Part shown: positions 15,749 to 23,535 of the stretch, piece after piece
How positions within the stretch are numbered: the first letter of the stretch is position 1
Layout: each line of letters starts with the position of its first letter
DNA from: a virus
Direction: 5' to 3' (one strand)
Virus record (IMG/VR): IMGVR_UViG_3300009183_004753
Span: 1 to 58,713 of that record
DNA: 58,713 bases
Made by a program: the position numbers and the translations under genes
The notes under the pieces: model-generated
The model's database searches: none
What the model saw: only the letters and a program-made list of their open reading frames with translations
Told to the model about the DNA's origin: nothing

Positions 15749-16841
15749 TTTCATCCAGTGCAATTTTCTTGATATCAGCATCTGTATAAAGATTGCCTAC
15801 TCCGCTTTGCTTGACCCAGTTATTGTATGCTTCTGCGCATTGATCAAAGTTGCGTATTAGTCGGCGTTTTTCCATCATGGTTTGCAATTTAATGGGAACA
15901 CCTGTGACCATTATTTTATGCTGAACTAACTCATTGATTGCTTTGTAACTGTCAATATACTTGCCGGTATGGTGTTGTAAAAACTGTTTATCACCGGCGC
16001 TTAGACTATTGAGAATTGCATTTCTAGTCAACACAGGTGCTAGATCTACACTGTCCAGCTGGTCCGTAGAGTCGAACGTGATTTTTAAGTTGTCAGGCGC
16101 AGGCAACTGCGCACTTATACCGCTTATGTCGCTGGCAAGATAATGACATCGATTCCAGTCTTGAAATTCAATGCCAAATGTGTCATGCCAGGATTTTGTT
16201 TGTTGTCCACCAAATATATCTAAACCTAATATATACTCTTCAATTTTAAGCATGTGTGTTTCGTATTCAAAATAGGAACTTACAGTAAAATGATCATTGA
16301 CCCACTGTAAATAATTAACATACTTGTTAAGATATGACAGCATTACATTTACATCAACGGTAATTCTATTTTGATATATGCCAGCAAATGCATCGATCTT
16401 TTCTTGGTGCGTATAAACATTTAACTTTTTTGAATGTCCTTGAATACACCAACTCAGTGCGTGTTCTAGTAGATTTTTTCGTTGAGCACTGATTATAAAA
16501 AAGTTATCGTTTAGGTATTGATAAAACGGTACTTGATTGGCCAATGAATCTTGTCGATTCACAATGTGATAATGTGCCAATCGTGCTGTCTTATAGTGAT
16601 CTGTACTGTGCAAGTGTTCAATTATTTCATTGAGTGTTTGATAATATCCCCAAGGGCGGTCAGTTGGTTTACCCAGCACTTCTTGATTGAACACAGGACT
16701 GTAGTATTTCATTAGCCCGTTTGTGAGTTCATGCAAATTGATTACAGGGCGATCGTACGTGTGCGATTGCATGTACACTGTGATCAGACGTTGCAATAGT
16801 GTGCTGCCAACTCGGTCCGGGGTTAAAATTAATACATTCAT
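15714..16841 (-). CDS. sulfotransferase family protein
   Basis: 375 residues. The N terminus MNVLILTPDRVGSTLLQRLI is a good 5'-phosphosulfate-binding loop (RxGSTLL) of PAPS-dependent sulfotransferases. PFYQYLNDNFFIISAQRKNLLEHALSW carries the xRKNxLE-type 3'-phosphate-binding segment. This is the clearest sulfotransferase in the window. It lies on the minus strand next to the divergent APS-kinase-fusion gene, only 23 bases away, which supports a functional link. Acceptor unknown. Confidence 0.8.
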   Translation of the reverse strand: MNVLILTPDRVGSTLLQRLITVYMQSHTYDRPVINLHELTNGLMKYYSPVFNQEVLGKPTDRPWGYYQTLNEIIEHLHSTDHYKTARLAHYHIVNRQDSLANQVPFYQYLNDNFFIISAQRKNLLEHALSWCIQGHSKKLNVYTHQEKIDAFAGIYQNRITVDVNVMLSYLNKYVNYLQWVNDHFTVSSYFEYETHMLKIEEYILGLDIFGGQQTKSWHDTFGIEFQDWNRCHYLASDISGISAQLPAPDNLKITFDSTDQLDSVDLAPVLTRNAILNSLSAGDKQFLQHHTGKYIDSYKAINELVQHKIMVTGVPIKLQTMMEKRRLIRNFDQCAEAYNNWVKQSGVGNLYTDADIKKIALDEISTWHSMPRLE

Positions 16842-16852
16842 GCAATTACTTA

Positions 16853-16860
16853 GTAAATAG
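16853..16860 (+). promoter_or_regulatory. possible late-type octamer GTAAATAG, leaderless geometry
   Basis: GTAAATAG ends 4 bases before the ATG at 16865; no Shine-Dalgarno is present. Weak match to the octamer, listed because the geometry repeats elsewhere. Confidence 0.3.
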
Positions 16861-16864
16861 CACT

Positions 16865-17659
16865 ATGACACAACGTATTTTAATCATGGGCTTACCAGGA
16901 GCCGGCAAAACATATCTGGCACAACACATTGTAGATCACTTACAAGCAGAAAAGAAACGGGTAGGTTGGCTCAACGCTGACGATGTACGTAAAAAGTACA
17001 ACGACTGGGACTTTAGCGAAGCAGGCCGTATTCGACAAAGTCTACGTATGAGAGAACTGGCAGACACAATGGCCGATGTTGATTATGTGATCTGCGACTT
17101 TGTTGCTCCATTGGTTGAGATGCGCAACAACTTCAAAGCAGACTGGACTGTGTGGGTTGATACCATTGACAAAGGTAGATACGAAGACACTAACCGGGCA
17201 TTTGTTCCTCCTGAACAGTATGATTTTAGAATCACAGAACAGCACAGTGAGAAATGGGGCGAGTTTATTGCCGCGCATATCTTAGACAACCGTCGTAGAC
17301 CGGTGTTTGACTGGCAAAAGGAAACTGTTGAACAACTTGGCAGATGGCAACCTTGGCATGCAGGTCACCGTGCGTTGTTTGACAGACTGATACAAAAAAC
17401 AGGGCAAGTATGCATTATGATTCGTGATTGTCAAGGATGGCAAGGTTCAAATCCATTTGCAATTGATCAGGTCAAAAACGCTATCAAACGAGATTTAGAC
17501 ATGATGTATCAAGGTCAATACGAAATACTGGTAGTTCCTAATATTACTCATATTGGATACGGTCGCGGAGTAGGCTACACAATGGCAGAAGAAAAATTCG
17601 ACGAATCTATTACAAACATATCCGGGACAGAGATCCGCAAAAGCCTGGGATTAAAGTAA
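16865..17659 (+). CDS. APS kinase-like / nucleotidylyltransferase fusion
   Basis: 264 residues from the ATG at 16865 (an upstream in-frame start would read through the divergent gene's start region). Residues 1-130 are an adenylylsulfate-kinase-like domain: Walker A GLPGAGKT, VGWLNADDVRKKYNDWDFS, and CDFVAPLVEMRNNF. Residues 140-264 are a nucleotidylyltransferase domain: GRWQPWHAGHRALF and a terminal NISGTEIRKSL, as in HxGH/ISSTxxR enzymes. APS kinase makes the sulfate donor PAPS. The second domain more resembles NadM or cytidylyltransferases than ATP sulfurylase (no QxRNPxHxxH). It sits among sulfotransferase-like genes, so PAPS supply is a reasonable inference. Confidence 0.8.
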   Translation: MTQRILIMGLPGAGKTYLAQHIVDHLQAEKKRVGWLNADDVRKKYNDWDFSEAGRIRQSLRMRELADTMADVDYVICDFVAPLVEMRNNFKADWTVWVDTIDKGRYEDTNRAFVPPEQYDFRITEQHSEKWGEFIAAHILDNRRRPVFDWQKETVEQLGRWQPWHAGHRALFDRLIQKTGQVCIMIRDCQGWQGSNPFAIDQVKNAIKRDLDMMYQGQYEILVVPNITHIGYGRGVGYTMAEEKFDESITNISGTEIRKSLGLK

Positions 17660-17689
17660 TTTCCTAAATCGCGCACTCTTTGTTGTTCG

Positions 17690-17697
17690 CTAAATAC
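17690..17697 (+). promoter_or_regulatory. late-type promoter octamer CTAAATAC (lysis region)
   Basis: CTAAATAC lies 19 bases before the ATG at 17717, with an AAGG Shine-Dalgarno between. It would drive the spanin/endolysin operon late. Confidence 0.55.
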
Positions 17698-17716
17698 TTC
17701 CATATAAGGTATACGT

Positions 17717-18190
17717 ATGTCGCAACTTGCATGGATGTTTAGTTTAATTCCAGATTTTATTTTTGTACTCATTGCCTGGGCCGCTGCTGTAGGCGGGGTT
17801 GGACTATTTTTAGCCAGCAAAGCAGTGCGTTGGATTCCCGGTATTGCACTGTACCGAACACCTGCTGAGTTAGCAGGCGTTGTGTTGTTGGTCATTGGTG
17901 CCTGGATGCTGGGCGGGCAAGCTGCCGATGCACGTTGGCAAGCAAAAGTTGTAGAAGTTGAAGCAAAGTTAAAAATTGCCGAAGAACAATCTGTTGTTGC
18001 CAACACAGAAATAGAAACCAAAACCCGAGAAACAATCAAATACATTCGTGGTCGCACAGAGATTGTTAAACAATATGTTGACCGCGAAGTGGTCAAGTAC
18101 GACACCAAGTTCATGCCAGGCGGCATTTGTGAAATACCTCGAGAATTTGTCAAGGCACACAATGATGCCGCAGAAGGACCTAAAAAATGA
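17717..18190 (+). CDS. inner-membrane spanin-like (Rz-like) protein
   Basis: 157 residues. Two or three hydrophobic segments fill residues 10-75. A charged, probably coiled-coil periplasmic part (KVVEVEAKLKIAEEQSVVANTEIETK) follows, ending FMPGGICEIPREFVKAHNDAAE, a tail typical of Rz-type i-spanins. I-spanins join an outer-membrane lipoprotein to fuse the two membranes at lysis; a lipoprotein gene follows at 18756 and the endolysin at 19034. The number of membrane segments is larger than in classical Rz. Coupled by ATGA to the next gene. Confidence 0.65.
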   Translation: MSQLAWMFSLIPDFIFVLIAWAAAVGGVGLFLASKAVRWIPGIALYRTPAELAGVVLLVIGAWMLGGQAADARWQAKVVEVEAKLKIAEEQSVVANTEIETKTRETIKYIRGRTEIVKQYVDREVVKYDTKFMPGGICEIPREFVKAHNDAAEGPKK

Positions 18191-18759
18191 GAGCTAATGA
18201 ATTTGTAACTGAAGAACCCAGAACAGCGGCCCCAAAGCCCGAAATAGTATCAGTACAGGACGATGGCAAAACGATCACAATTAAAGTACGCGGCCATGAC
18301 GGGGCTGTGCGAGCAATTGCAAATTCGAACCCAGCGGTGTTACAACAACAGTTGAATCTCAAATACGGGCTAAGACTGCCACACAGCATTGCTAAAAAGT
18401 TTGCAGGAATGCCAGCTGCAATGGCCGAAGATCAAGCAGACAATCCCGACAGTTGGCAGTCACAGGCAGCAGATGCCGAACGTGATGAAGAAACTGCTAA
18501 GATGGCTGCGCAAGATGCTGAGGCAGGTGGATTGGCAGAAGAACAACTAGACGAAAAAAGTACTAGCCAAGCACAGTTCCGCACAATGGCAGCAGCCGCA
18601 CACAATCCCAAGTTTGCCAAGAAAGTTGGCATCAGCCCGGATGTGGCTCGAGAATTCCACGGTGCTGATCGTAAACAAAATTATAAATCATTGCCCCGGA
18701 AAGCCGCAGAAGACGCATCCTGGGGAATGGCACCCGAAAGTCGAGGCTACAAGAAATGA
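18187..18759 (+). CDS. putative capsid-targeted internal protein
   Basis: 190 residues. It begins MRANEFVTEEP, which has the same pattern as the T4 internal-protein capsid-targeting peptide (QEFIxE, cleaved after Glu by the prohead protease). A second hydrophobic-Ala-Glu site is MAED at 79-82. The middle is Ala/Glu/Asp-rich, and the C-terminal third (FRTMAAAAHNPKFAKKVGI...FHGADRKQNYKSLP) is basic and ordered-looking. No enzymatic motif. It is placed inside the lysis operon between the two spanin genes, coupled by ATGA on both sides. Packaging in the virion is inference from the N terminus. Confidence 0.65.
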   Translation: MRANEFVTEEPRTAAPKPEIVSVQDDGKTITIKVRGHDGAVRAIANSNPAVLQQQLNLKYGLRLPHSIAKKFAGMPAAMAEDQADNPDSWQSQAADAERDEETAKMAAQDAEAGGLAEEQLDEKSTSQAQFRTMAAAAHNPKFAKKVGISPDVAREFHGADRKQNYKSLPRKAAEDASWGMAPESRGYKK

Positions 18760-19037
18760 TCAACAAACGTGTCGTAGCTAGTTTAGTCGTACTTGTGACA
18801 CTTGCAGGATGCTCAACCGCAGTACCAGTTACTGCACGGTTTCCAGAACCTCCTGGGCTAAACTCTTTAGAACGTTGCCCCAACTTGGAAAAATTAAAAG
18901 ATACACCTGTGCTGAGTGATGTTGCTAGAACAGTAACCATCAACTATGGCACCTACTATGAGTGCGCCGTAAAAGCAGATGCTTGGCAACAGTGGTATCA
19001 GATACAAAAAAATATATTTGAAGGAGCCGTTAAATGA
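18756..19037 (+). CDS. outer-membrane lipoprotein, o-spanin-like
   Basis: 93 residues with a lipoprotein signal: a hydrophobic run ending in the lipobox LAGC with the Cys at 19. The mature part is short, Pro-containing at first (ARFPEPPGLNSL), and has a pair of Cys. Its size, lipobox and position before the endolysin fit an Rz1-type o-spanin partner for the protein at 17717. It is longer and less Pro-rich than lambda Rz1. ATGA couples it to both neighbours. Confidence 0.65.
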   Translation: MINKRVVASLVVLVTLAGCSTAVPVTARFPEPPGLNSLERCPNLEKLKDTPVLSDVARTVTINYGTYYECAVKADAWQQWYQIQKNIFEGAVK

Positions 19038-19651
19038 GTAGCATACTAGCACTGGACCAACTAAAACAGATGGTCAAGAATCCCTACATTGATCATTGGC
19101 ACGACGCACTGGATCAGTTGTTAGATGATTACGAAATCAATACACCACTGCGTGTGGCGCACTTTATTGCACAGTGCGCACACGAGTCGGGCAACTTTGT
19201 GTTCATTAAAGAAAACTTAAACTACAAGGCCGCAAGTTTGATGACGGTGTTTAAAAAGTATTTCCCTACACCGGACTTGGCACAACAATATGCCAACAAA
19301 CCCGAGCGCATTGCCAACAGAGTATATGCTAATCGTATGGGCAATGGTGATGAAGCATCTGGCGACGGATTCCGCTATTGTGGACGTGGACTTATTCAGT
19401 TGACCGGCAAAGACAACTACACATTCTTTGCCGGAAGTTTAAATATCAGTGTGGAAGAGGCCGCAGAATACTTGGCCACCTTTGAAGGTGCCGCACAGAG
19501 TGCCTGCTGGTACTGGGAACAAAACAAACTAAATCGCTTTGCTGACGCAGACGATACCAAGGGGCTCACACGAGCCATCAACGGTGGCTACATTGGTCTA
19601 GAAGATCGAATCCAGCATACTGAACACGCATTACATATACTAGGAGCATAA
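19034..19651 (+). CDS. endolysin, glycoside hydrolase family 19
   Basis: 205 residues. GH19 landmarks are FIAQCAHESGNF with the catalytic Glu near residue 46, FIKENLNY, YANRMGNGDEASGDGFRYCGRGLIQLTGKDNY, and AINGG near the end. GH19 endolysins cut the peptidoglycan glycan strand. There is no signal peptide, so release depends on the holin at 21289. It ends the spanin/endolysin operon. Length is that of a single catalytic domain without a wall-binding module. Confidence 0.9.
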   Translation: MSSILALDQLKQMVKNPYIDHWHDALDQLLDDYEINTPLRVAHFIAQCAHESGNFVFIKENLNYKAASLMTVFKKYFPTPDLAQQYANKPERIANRVYANRMGNGDEASGDGFRYCGRGLIQLTGKDNYTFFAGSLNISVEEAAEYLATFEGAAQSACWYWEQNKLNRFADADDTKGLTRAINGGYIGLEDRIQHTEHALHILGA

Positions 19652-19653
19652 AT

Positions 19654-19773
19654 ATGTTAGAAACACTATTTTGGTTGGCATTAGGAGCATTTGTTGGATG
19701 GAATTTTCCGCAACCAGACTTTGCAAAACGCATACAGGCCCGCGTCATGGCCGCATTTCGAAAGGATCAATAA
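19654..19773 (+). CDS. 39-residue single-pass membrane protein
   Basis: A short ORF with ATG at 19654 and TAA at 19771. The first half (LETLFWLALGAFVGWNF) is one membrane segment and the second half (FAKRIQARVMAAFRKDQ) is a basic amphipathic tail. It lies between the endolysin and carbonic-anhydrase genes with only short gaps, and an AGGAG lies upstream within the preceding gene's end. Its position suggests a role in lysis or membrane function; unknown otherwise. Confidence 0.55.
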   Translation: MLETLFWLALGAFVGWNFPQPDFAKRIQARVMAAFRKDQ

Positions 19774-19774
19774 A

Positions 19775-20716
19775 ATGACAAAGACAAATTTTTTAGCAAC
19801 AATTATTTTGGCCTTGGCACCCGTGGTGTCCATGAGTCAAAGTCAAACACCAATTAATATCACAGCAGTTACTCCACAAGGCAGTCCTGCTCAGTTTACC
19901 AATTATAGTGGTCTGAATGCTACATTTACTTTTCAAACACAAAACACATTGAATAGTCCATTTTGTAATACCGGTGCAGGCGATATTTGTACCTTGCCAA
20001 CTGCAACGGCCGGGGTGAATGCATATCCCATTGCCAACACTCGCTGGGGAACATATAAACTTAATAACCCCAATGCAGGTTCATGTGCGCCTGGCATTAT
20101 GTTTGGCGGTGCTCAATACTGCTTGCTAGAGTTTCACTTTCATGGACCTGCAGAACACTGGGTCAACAACTCAGTAACTGATTTAGAAGTACACTTTGTC
20201 TATTTTAAACTGGCTGATTTTACAGGTCCTTATGGATTGTGTAATGCAGACAGTTTGTTGGTGTTGGGTCAGCGCATGGTTGGTAATGGCAATACAGCAA
20301 ACGCAGCCTGGACCACGGTGTTCAATGCAATACCGGCTGCCAATGCCAGCGGCGCAAATTCTGGACAGACCGTGAGTTTCAACATTGCAAGCATGATGGG
20401 CATGGCCAACTTTAACACAGCACCAAGCTATAGATACAGCGGTGGATTGACTGCACCAATTTCAATTGGTACATTAGGCGCCAACAGTACTTGTGTAGCA
20501 ACTACTAACCCTGCCAATGGTCGTCCATGGTGGGGCAATCCACAACGTCAACTGACTCAACAAGCATACCCACAAATTGTTTCTTGGGTGTTGTTTAGAC
20601 AACCAATACAGTTGTCTGTAGCACAGGTAGCACAATTTAAAACTGTGTTCCCTGATGGCAATGCTCGTGCTGTACAACCACAAGGTTCTACTGTTTATTT
20701 TGCCAATCCAAATTGA
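19775..20716 (+). CDS. secreted alpha-type carbonic anhydrase
   Basis: 313 residues from the ATG at 19775, with a signal peptide to about residue 21. The mature protein starts nearly at QTPINI, equal to QSPINI of alpha-carbonic anhydrases, so the usual N-terminal W-x-Y-G part is missing. The zinc site is complete: His121 and His123 in EFHFHGPAEH, and His140 in LEVHFV. YRYSGGLTAP follows with the Thr199 equivalent kept but Thr200 replaced by Ala. About 40 extra residues then separate this from SWVLFRQPIQLS. The C terminus has NARAVQPQGS. The enzyme interconverts CO2 and bicarbonate in the periplasm. It is very unusual in a phage. Confidence 0.9.
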   Translation: MTKTNFLATIILALAPVVSMSQSQTPINITAVTPQGSPAQFTNYSGLNATFTFQTQNTLNSPFCNTGAGDICTLPTATAGVNAYPIANTRWGTYKLNNPNAGSCAPGIMFGGAQYCLLEFHFHGPAEHWVNNSVTDLEVHFVYFKLADFTGPYGLCNADSLLVLGQRMVGNGNTANAAWTTVFNAIPAANASGANSGQTVSFNIASMMGMANFNTAPSYRYSGGLTAPISIGTLGANSTCVATTNPANGRPWWGNPQRQLTQQAYPQIVSWVLFRQPIQLSVAQVAQFKTVFPDGNARAVQPQGSTVYFANPN

Positions 20717-20736
20717 TATAAAAAAGAAAATTAAAA

Positions 20737-21273
20737 ATGATCGAAGAAAAGAAACCCTTATCACGCAGTGAACGTGAAGCTCAGATCAAAGACAAAGCCG
20801 GCCTGGTCATTGTGTTTATGGCCTTGTTCCTGGCAGCAAATACATATCTTGCCAATGGGTTTAGTAGCACAGCACAAACTAACCTGTTACAGGCCAGTAA
20901 CACATATGGTTTTTATCAGAGCAAAAGTATCAAACAAACTCTTGCTGAAGGACAATTAGAAGAAGCTAAGAAGGGCACTGATAAAGCTCGCATTGAGAAA
21001 CTGGAAGCCAAGATTGCTCGTTACGAAAGTGAACCGGCCACTGGCGAAGGCAAACGAGAACTGCTTGAAAAAGCACGGGCACAAGACGCCGCACGTGAAG
21101 AAGCCAGAGCACACAGTCCTTGGTTAACATTCTCCGGCATGTTGTTTCAACTGGCCATTGTACTGTTAAGTGCTAGTATTTTGTCGGTGAACAACCGGAT
21201 GTACCGGGCCAGTTTAGGTGTTGGTGCAGTTGGATTAGTGCTGATGGCCCAGGGCTATTGGTTGTGGTTTTAA
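20737..21273 (+). CDS. DUF4337-like membrane protein
   Basis: 178 residues. A basic N-terminal tail precedes a membrane segment near residues 22-42. A charged coiled-coil region follows (YGFYQSKSIKQTLAEGQLEEAKK...KIARYESEP). Two more membrane segments lie at about 130-150 and 158-178. This topology and the YxxKSIKQ stretch match the DUF4337 family of unknown function. It sits between the carbonic anhydrase and the holin, so an envelope or lysis-timing role is possible but unproven. Confidence 0.65.
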   Translation: MIEEKKPLSRSEREAQIKDKAGLVIVFMALFLAANTYLANGFSSTAQTNLLQASNTYGFYQSKSIKQTLAEGQLEEAKKGTDKARIEKLEAKIARYESEPATGEGKRELLEKARAQDAAREEARAHSPWLTFSGMLFQLAIVLLSASILSVNNRMYRASLGVGAVGLVLMAQGYWLWF

Positions 21274-21288
21274 TAACAAGGAGTTGGC

Positions 21289-21852
21289 ATGACACAAAAA
21301 ATAAGTGAGTCAGAAAAGAAAAAAGAAGATTGGATGAACTCTAAATGGCGTCCGGCCATGGGTTGGTTGTACATGTTTGTATGTTTCTTTGATTTTGTAC
21401 TTGCGCCCATCCTTTGGAGTCTAGTACAGGCCTTATACAAGGGCGGAATTAATTTGCAATGGCAACCACTGACGCTACAAGGCGCTGGATTGTTTCATAT
21501 TTCCATGGGTGCTGTGTTGGGTCTTGCCGCATATGGCAGAACACAAGAAAAACTAAATGGAGCAAACAATGGCGGAATCAACTTACCGCCAAATGTCGGT
21601 ACAACATATACGCCGCCGGGAGCAGTCACGCAGGCCGGGCCCGGTGCGTTTGGTGCACCAACAGCAACAACAGTTACCCAGTCCTGGGGAACAACACCCA
21701 TTGGTAGCGGGTTTGGAGGTTCATCCTCCGGCTTTGGCGCAGTACCGCCAGCACCAGCCGTATTCGGCAACGACTTTGGGGCACCAGTGGGTGTGACCAC
21801 AGGATTTGGCGGCAAGCCGGCGCCTGTAATTCCACCATTCCCAGAACGCTGA
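21289..21852 (+). CDS. holin-like membrane protein
   Basis: 187 residues with an AAGGAG Shine-Dalgarno. The first 85 residues hold KWRPAMGWLYMFVCFFDFVLAP and a second hydrophobic stretch GAGLFHISMGAVLGLAAYGRTQEK. This is the layout of the 3TM phage holin family (WxRPxxxW, then AAxGRT). The remaining 100 residues are Gly/Pro/Ala-rich and unusual for a holin (GGINLPPNVGTTYTPPG and similar). It would form the pore that releases the GH19 endolysin. The Gly-rich tail may face the cytoplasm. Stop and next start overlap. Confidence 0.75.
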   Translation: MTQKISESEKKKEDWMNSKWRPAMGWLYMFVCFFDFVLAPILWSLVQALYKGGINLQWQPLTLQGAGLFHISMGAVLGLAAYGRTQEKLNGANNGGINLPPNVGTTYTPPGAVTQAGPGAFGAPTATTVTQSWGTTPIGSGFGGSSSGFGAVPPAPAVFGNDFGAPVGVTTGFGGKPAPVIPPFPER

Positions 21853-22478
21853 TGCACATACAACTAGGCCAACGTCACATACACATAGTGCCACAACAGC
21901 CAGGCCATTTAAGTGGCATGTATGATAATGTGTTTTGGGAAGTTGAACTAGTTGATGCTCCTGATTGTTCGAATGAATTACTTCGCACAGACATCTGGGT
22001 TGATAATACAACATCAGCTATCGGCCACCAACGAAAACAGTGTCACGCAGATTGCAAGTCAGATATGTTGAAAGAAATATTACAGGTGCCTAGCCAACAA
22101 CGTGCAGAATTTCTTGGTGCTGCTGCTCAGGCAGATACGGATACAGGCAAGGCTTATTTTAGAAAGCTCTGGCACAGAGATCTTGATTCCTATGTCAATT
22201 CCACTCGTACCGTAACTGTTATAAATCATGATGCTCCGGGATTTGCAATGGGTACTCATTGTGACAACAATCATATTATTCTACAGATGATTGTTAATTT
22301 AACTGACAACGATACTGGAACCGAACTGTTTGATATCATTTCACCAGACCCCTACTACACAATGACCGGACAACGTAACAAAGGCATTATGTTTCTCAAC
22401 GGTGCAGGCACACTGCACAATATACGCAATATAAATAAAGACAGGTACACATTATACTCGGCTGTAATGATTGGATAA
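21852..22478 (+). CDS. 2OG-Fe(II) oxygenase-like protein
   Basis: 208 residues. The C-terminal half has INHDAPGFAMGTHCDNNHI with a HxD iron pair, IVNLTDNDTGTELFDI, and a distal GAGTLHNIRNINKDRYTLYSAV with the second His and an Arg for 2-oxoglutarate. This is the double-stranded beta-helix pattern of prolyl-hydroxylase-like oxygenases. It is coupled to the holin gene. Substrate unknown; four such oxygenases occur in the window. Confidence 0.65.
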   Translation: MHIQLGQRHIHIVPQQPGHLSGMYDNVFWEVELVDAPDCSNELLRTDIWVDNTTSAIGHQRKQCHADCKSDMLKEILQVPSQQRAEFLGAAAQADTDTGKAYFRKLWHRDLDSYVNSTRTVTVINHDAPGFAMGTHCDNNHIILQMIVNLTDNDTGTELFDIISPDPYYTMTGQRNKGIMFLNGAGTLHNIRNINKDRYTLYSAVMIG

Positions 22479-22495
22479 AATAAAGGAAAAACAAA

Positions 22496-22708
22496 ATGAA
22501 AAAAATCGTATTAGCATTAGCATTGGCCCTAGGTAGTCAATTTGCAGTGGCCGAAGAACCAAAAGAAAAAACACGAGTTTGTGTTGATGTCAAAGACAAA
22601 GAAGGCCGGGATGTAATTGATCCAAAAACCAAAAAAGTCAAACAAAACTGCAAAGAAGTCAAAGTACACAAGAAGCTAGAAGGACATGAAGTTCCTGTTA
22701 AGAAGTAA
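22496..22708 (+). CDS. small secreted Lys-rich protein with two cysteines
   Basis: 70 residues with a textbook signal peptide (MKKIVLALALALGSQFAVA). About 50 mature residues follow, very rich in Lys and Val, with two Cys about 25 residues apart that could pair in the periplasm. An AAAGGAAAA Shine-Dalgarno precedes the ATG. No family is recognised. It is followed by a terminator hairpin. Confidence 0.7.
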   Translation: MKKIVLALALALGSQFAVAEEPKEKTRVCVDVKDKEGRDVIDPKTKKVKQNCKEVKVHKKLEGHEVPVKK

Positions 22709-22737
22709 TTGACCCGACCCAATAAGTCCTGTATAAT
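22709..22737 (+). promoter_or_regulatory. sigma70-type promoter for dnaJ
   Basis: -35 TTGACC (22709-22714), 17-base spacer, -10 TATAAT (22732-22737). The predicted transcript starts at about 22744, inside the right arm of the terminator hairpin. Confidence 0.7.
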
Positions 22738-22757
22738 TAACTGTACAGGACTTTTTT
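22724..22757 (+). terminator. rho-independent terminator overlapping the dnaJ promoter
   Basis: A 10-bp stem (AAGTCCTGTA / TACAGGACTT), a 10-base loop and six T. It ends the upstream operon. The -10 of the next promoter lies across the left arm and loop. Confidence 0.75.
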
Positions 22758-22758
22758 C

Positions 22759-23535
22759 ATGATAGATTACTATTCAACGTTGGGTGTGAGCCGGACTGCC
22801 ACACAAGATGAAATCAAACGGGCTTTTCGTAAGTTGGCCAGCCAGCATCATCCAGACAAAGGCGGAGACACTGCTAAGTTCCAAGAAATACAAGCTGCCT
22901 ATGATACCTTAGGTGACAGTGCCAAACGACAACAGTACGACAACCCAAGGCCGCAGTTTAACAACTTTAACCAGCCAGGCGGACAACAGTTTGATTTTGA
23001 CACAATCTTTAATGTATTTGGTGCAAAATTTGGGCATCAACAAAGACAGCAACCAGCAGTTAGTCGTGCAAACTTAACTATTACGTTGGCAGATGTGGCA
23101 ACAGGTGGCAAACGTACAATCGGCATTGGCGCATCCACAGTAGAAATAGAAATTCCCATGGGTATCAACGATGGTGACAGTGTTCAGTACCGGGGCATTG
23201 GACCACACGGAAGTGATCTTGTGATAACTTTTAGAATTGCACCCAGTCCAACATGGGGCCGACAAGGATCAAACTTGTTAACCGAACATGAAGTAAACAT
23301 TTGGGATCTTATACTAGGCAGTGAAACCACAGTTAAAGACCTGCTCGGCAACGAAATAACTATCGTTGTGCCAAAAGACACACAGCCCGGTGCCAAGCTA
23401 CGCTTACGTGGCAGAGGATTGCCCGGGCGAACCGGGCCTGGGGATATGATTGTGCAAATACAAGCAGTCATTCCCAAAGACATACCACAGGATCTGTTGG
23501 ACATGATACAACAAAAACGAACAAGTATCACTTGA
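22759..23535 (+). CDS. dnaJ: DnaJ/CbpA-type co-chaperone
   Basis: 258 residues. The J domain fills residues 1-65 ([23 protein letters not shown]) and has the HPDKGGD loop. A short Gly/Gln/Phe-rich linker follows, then a DnaJ C-terminal substrate-binding domain (from about residue 95) with GxRGRGLPG near 215. There is no zinc-finger region, so it is type II (CbpA-like). It would recruit and stimulate host DnaK. Directly upstream of a phage ClpA gene, each with its own sigma70-type promoter, forming a proteostasis pair. Confidence 0.9.
   Translation: MIDYYSTLGVSRTATQDEIKRAFRKLASQHHPDKGGDTAKFQEIQAAYDTLGDSAKRQQYDNPRPQFNNFNQPGGQQFDFDTIFNVFGAKFGHQQRQQPAVSRANLTITLADVATGGKRTIGIGASTVEIEIPMGINDGDSVQYRGIGPHGSDLVITFRIAPSPTWGRQGSNLLTEHEVNIWDLILGSETTVKDLLGNEITIVVPKDTQPGAKLRLRGRGLPGRTGPGDMIVQIQAVIPKDIPQDLLDMIQQKRTSIT

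Noticed and set aside
16865-17659. Classical PAPS synthetase
   Set aside because: The second domain lacks the ATP-sulfurylase QxRNPxHxxH motif.
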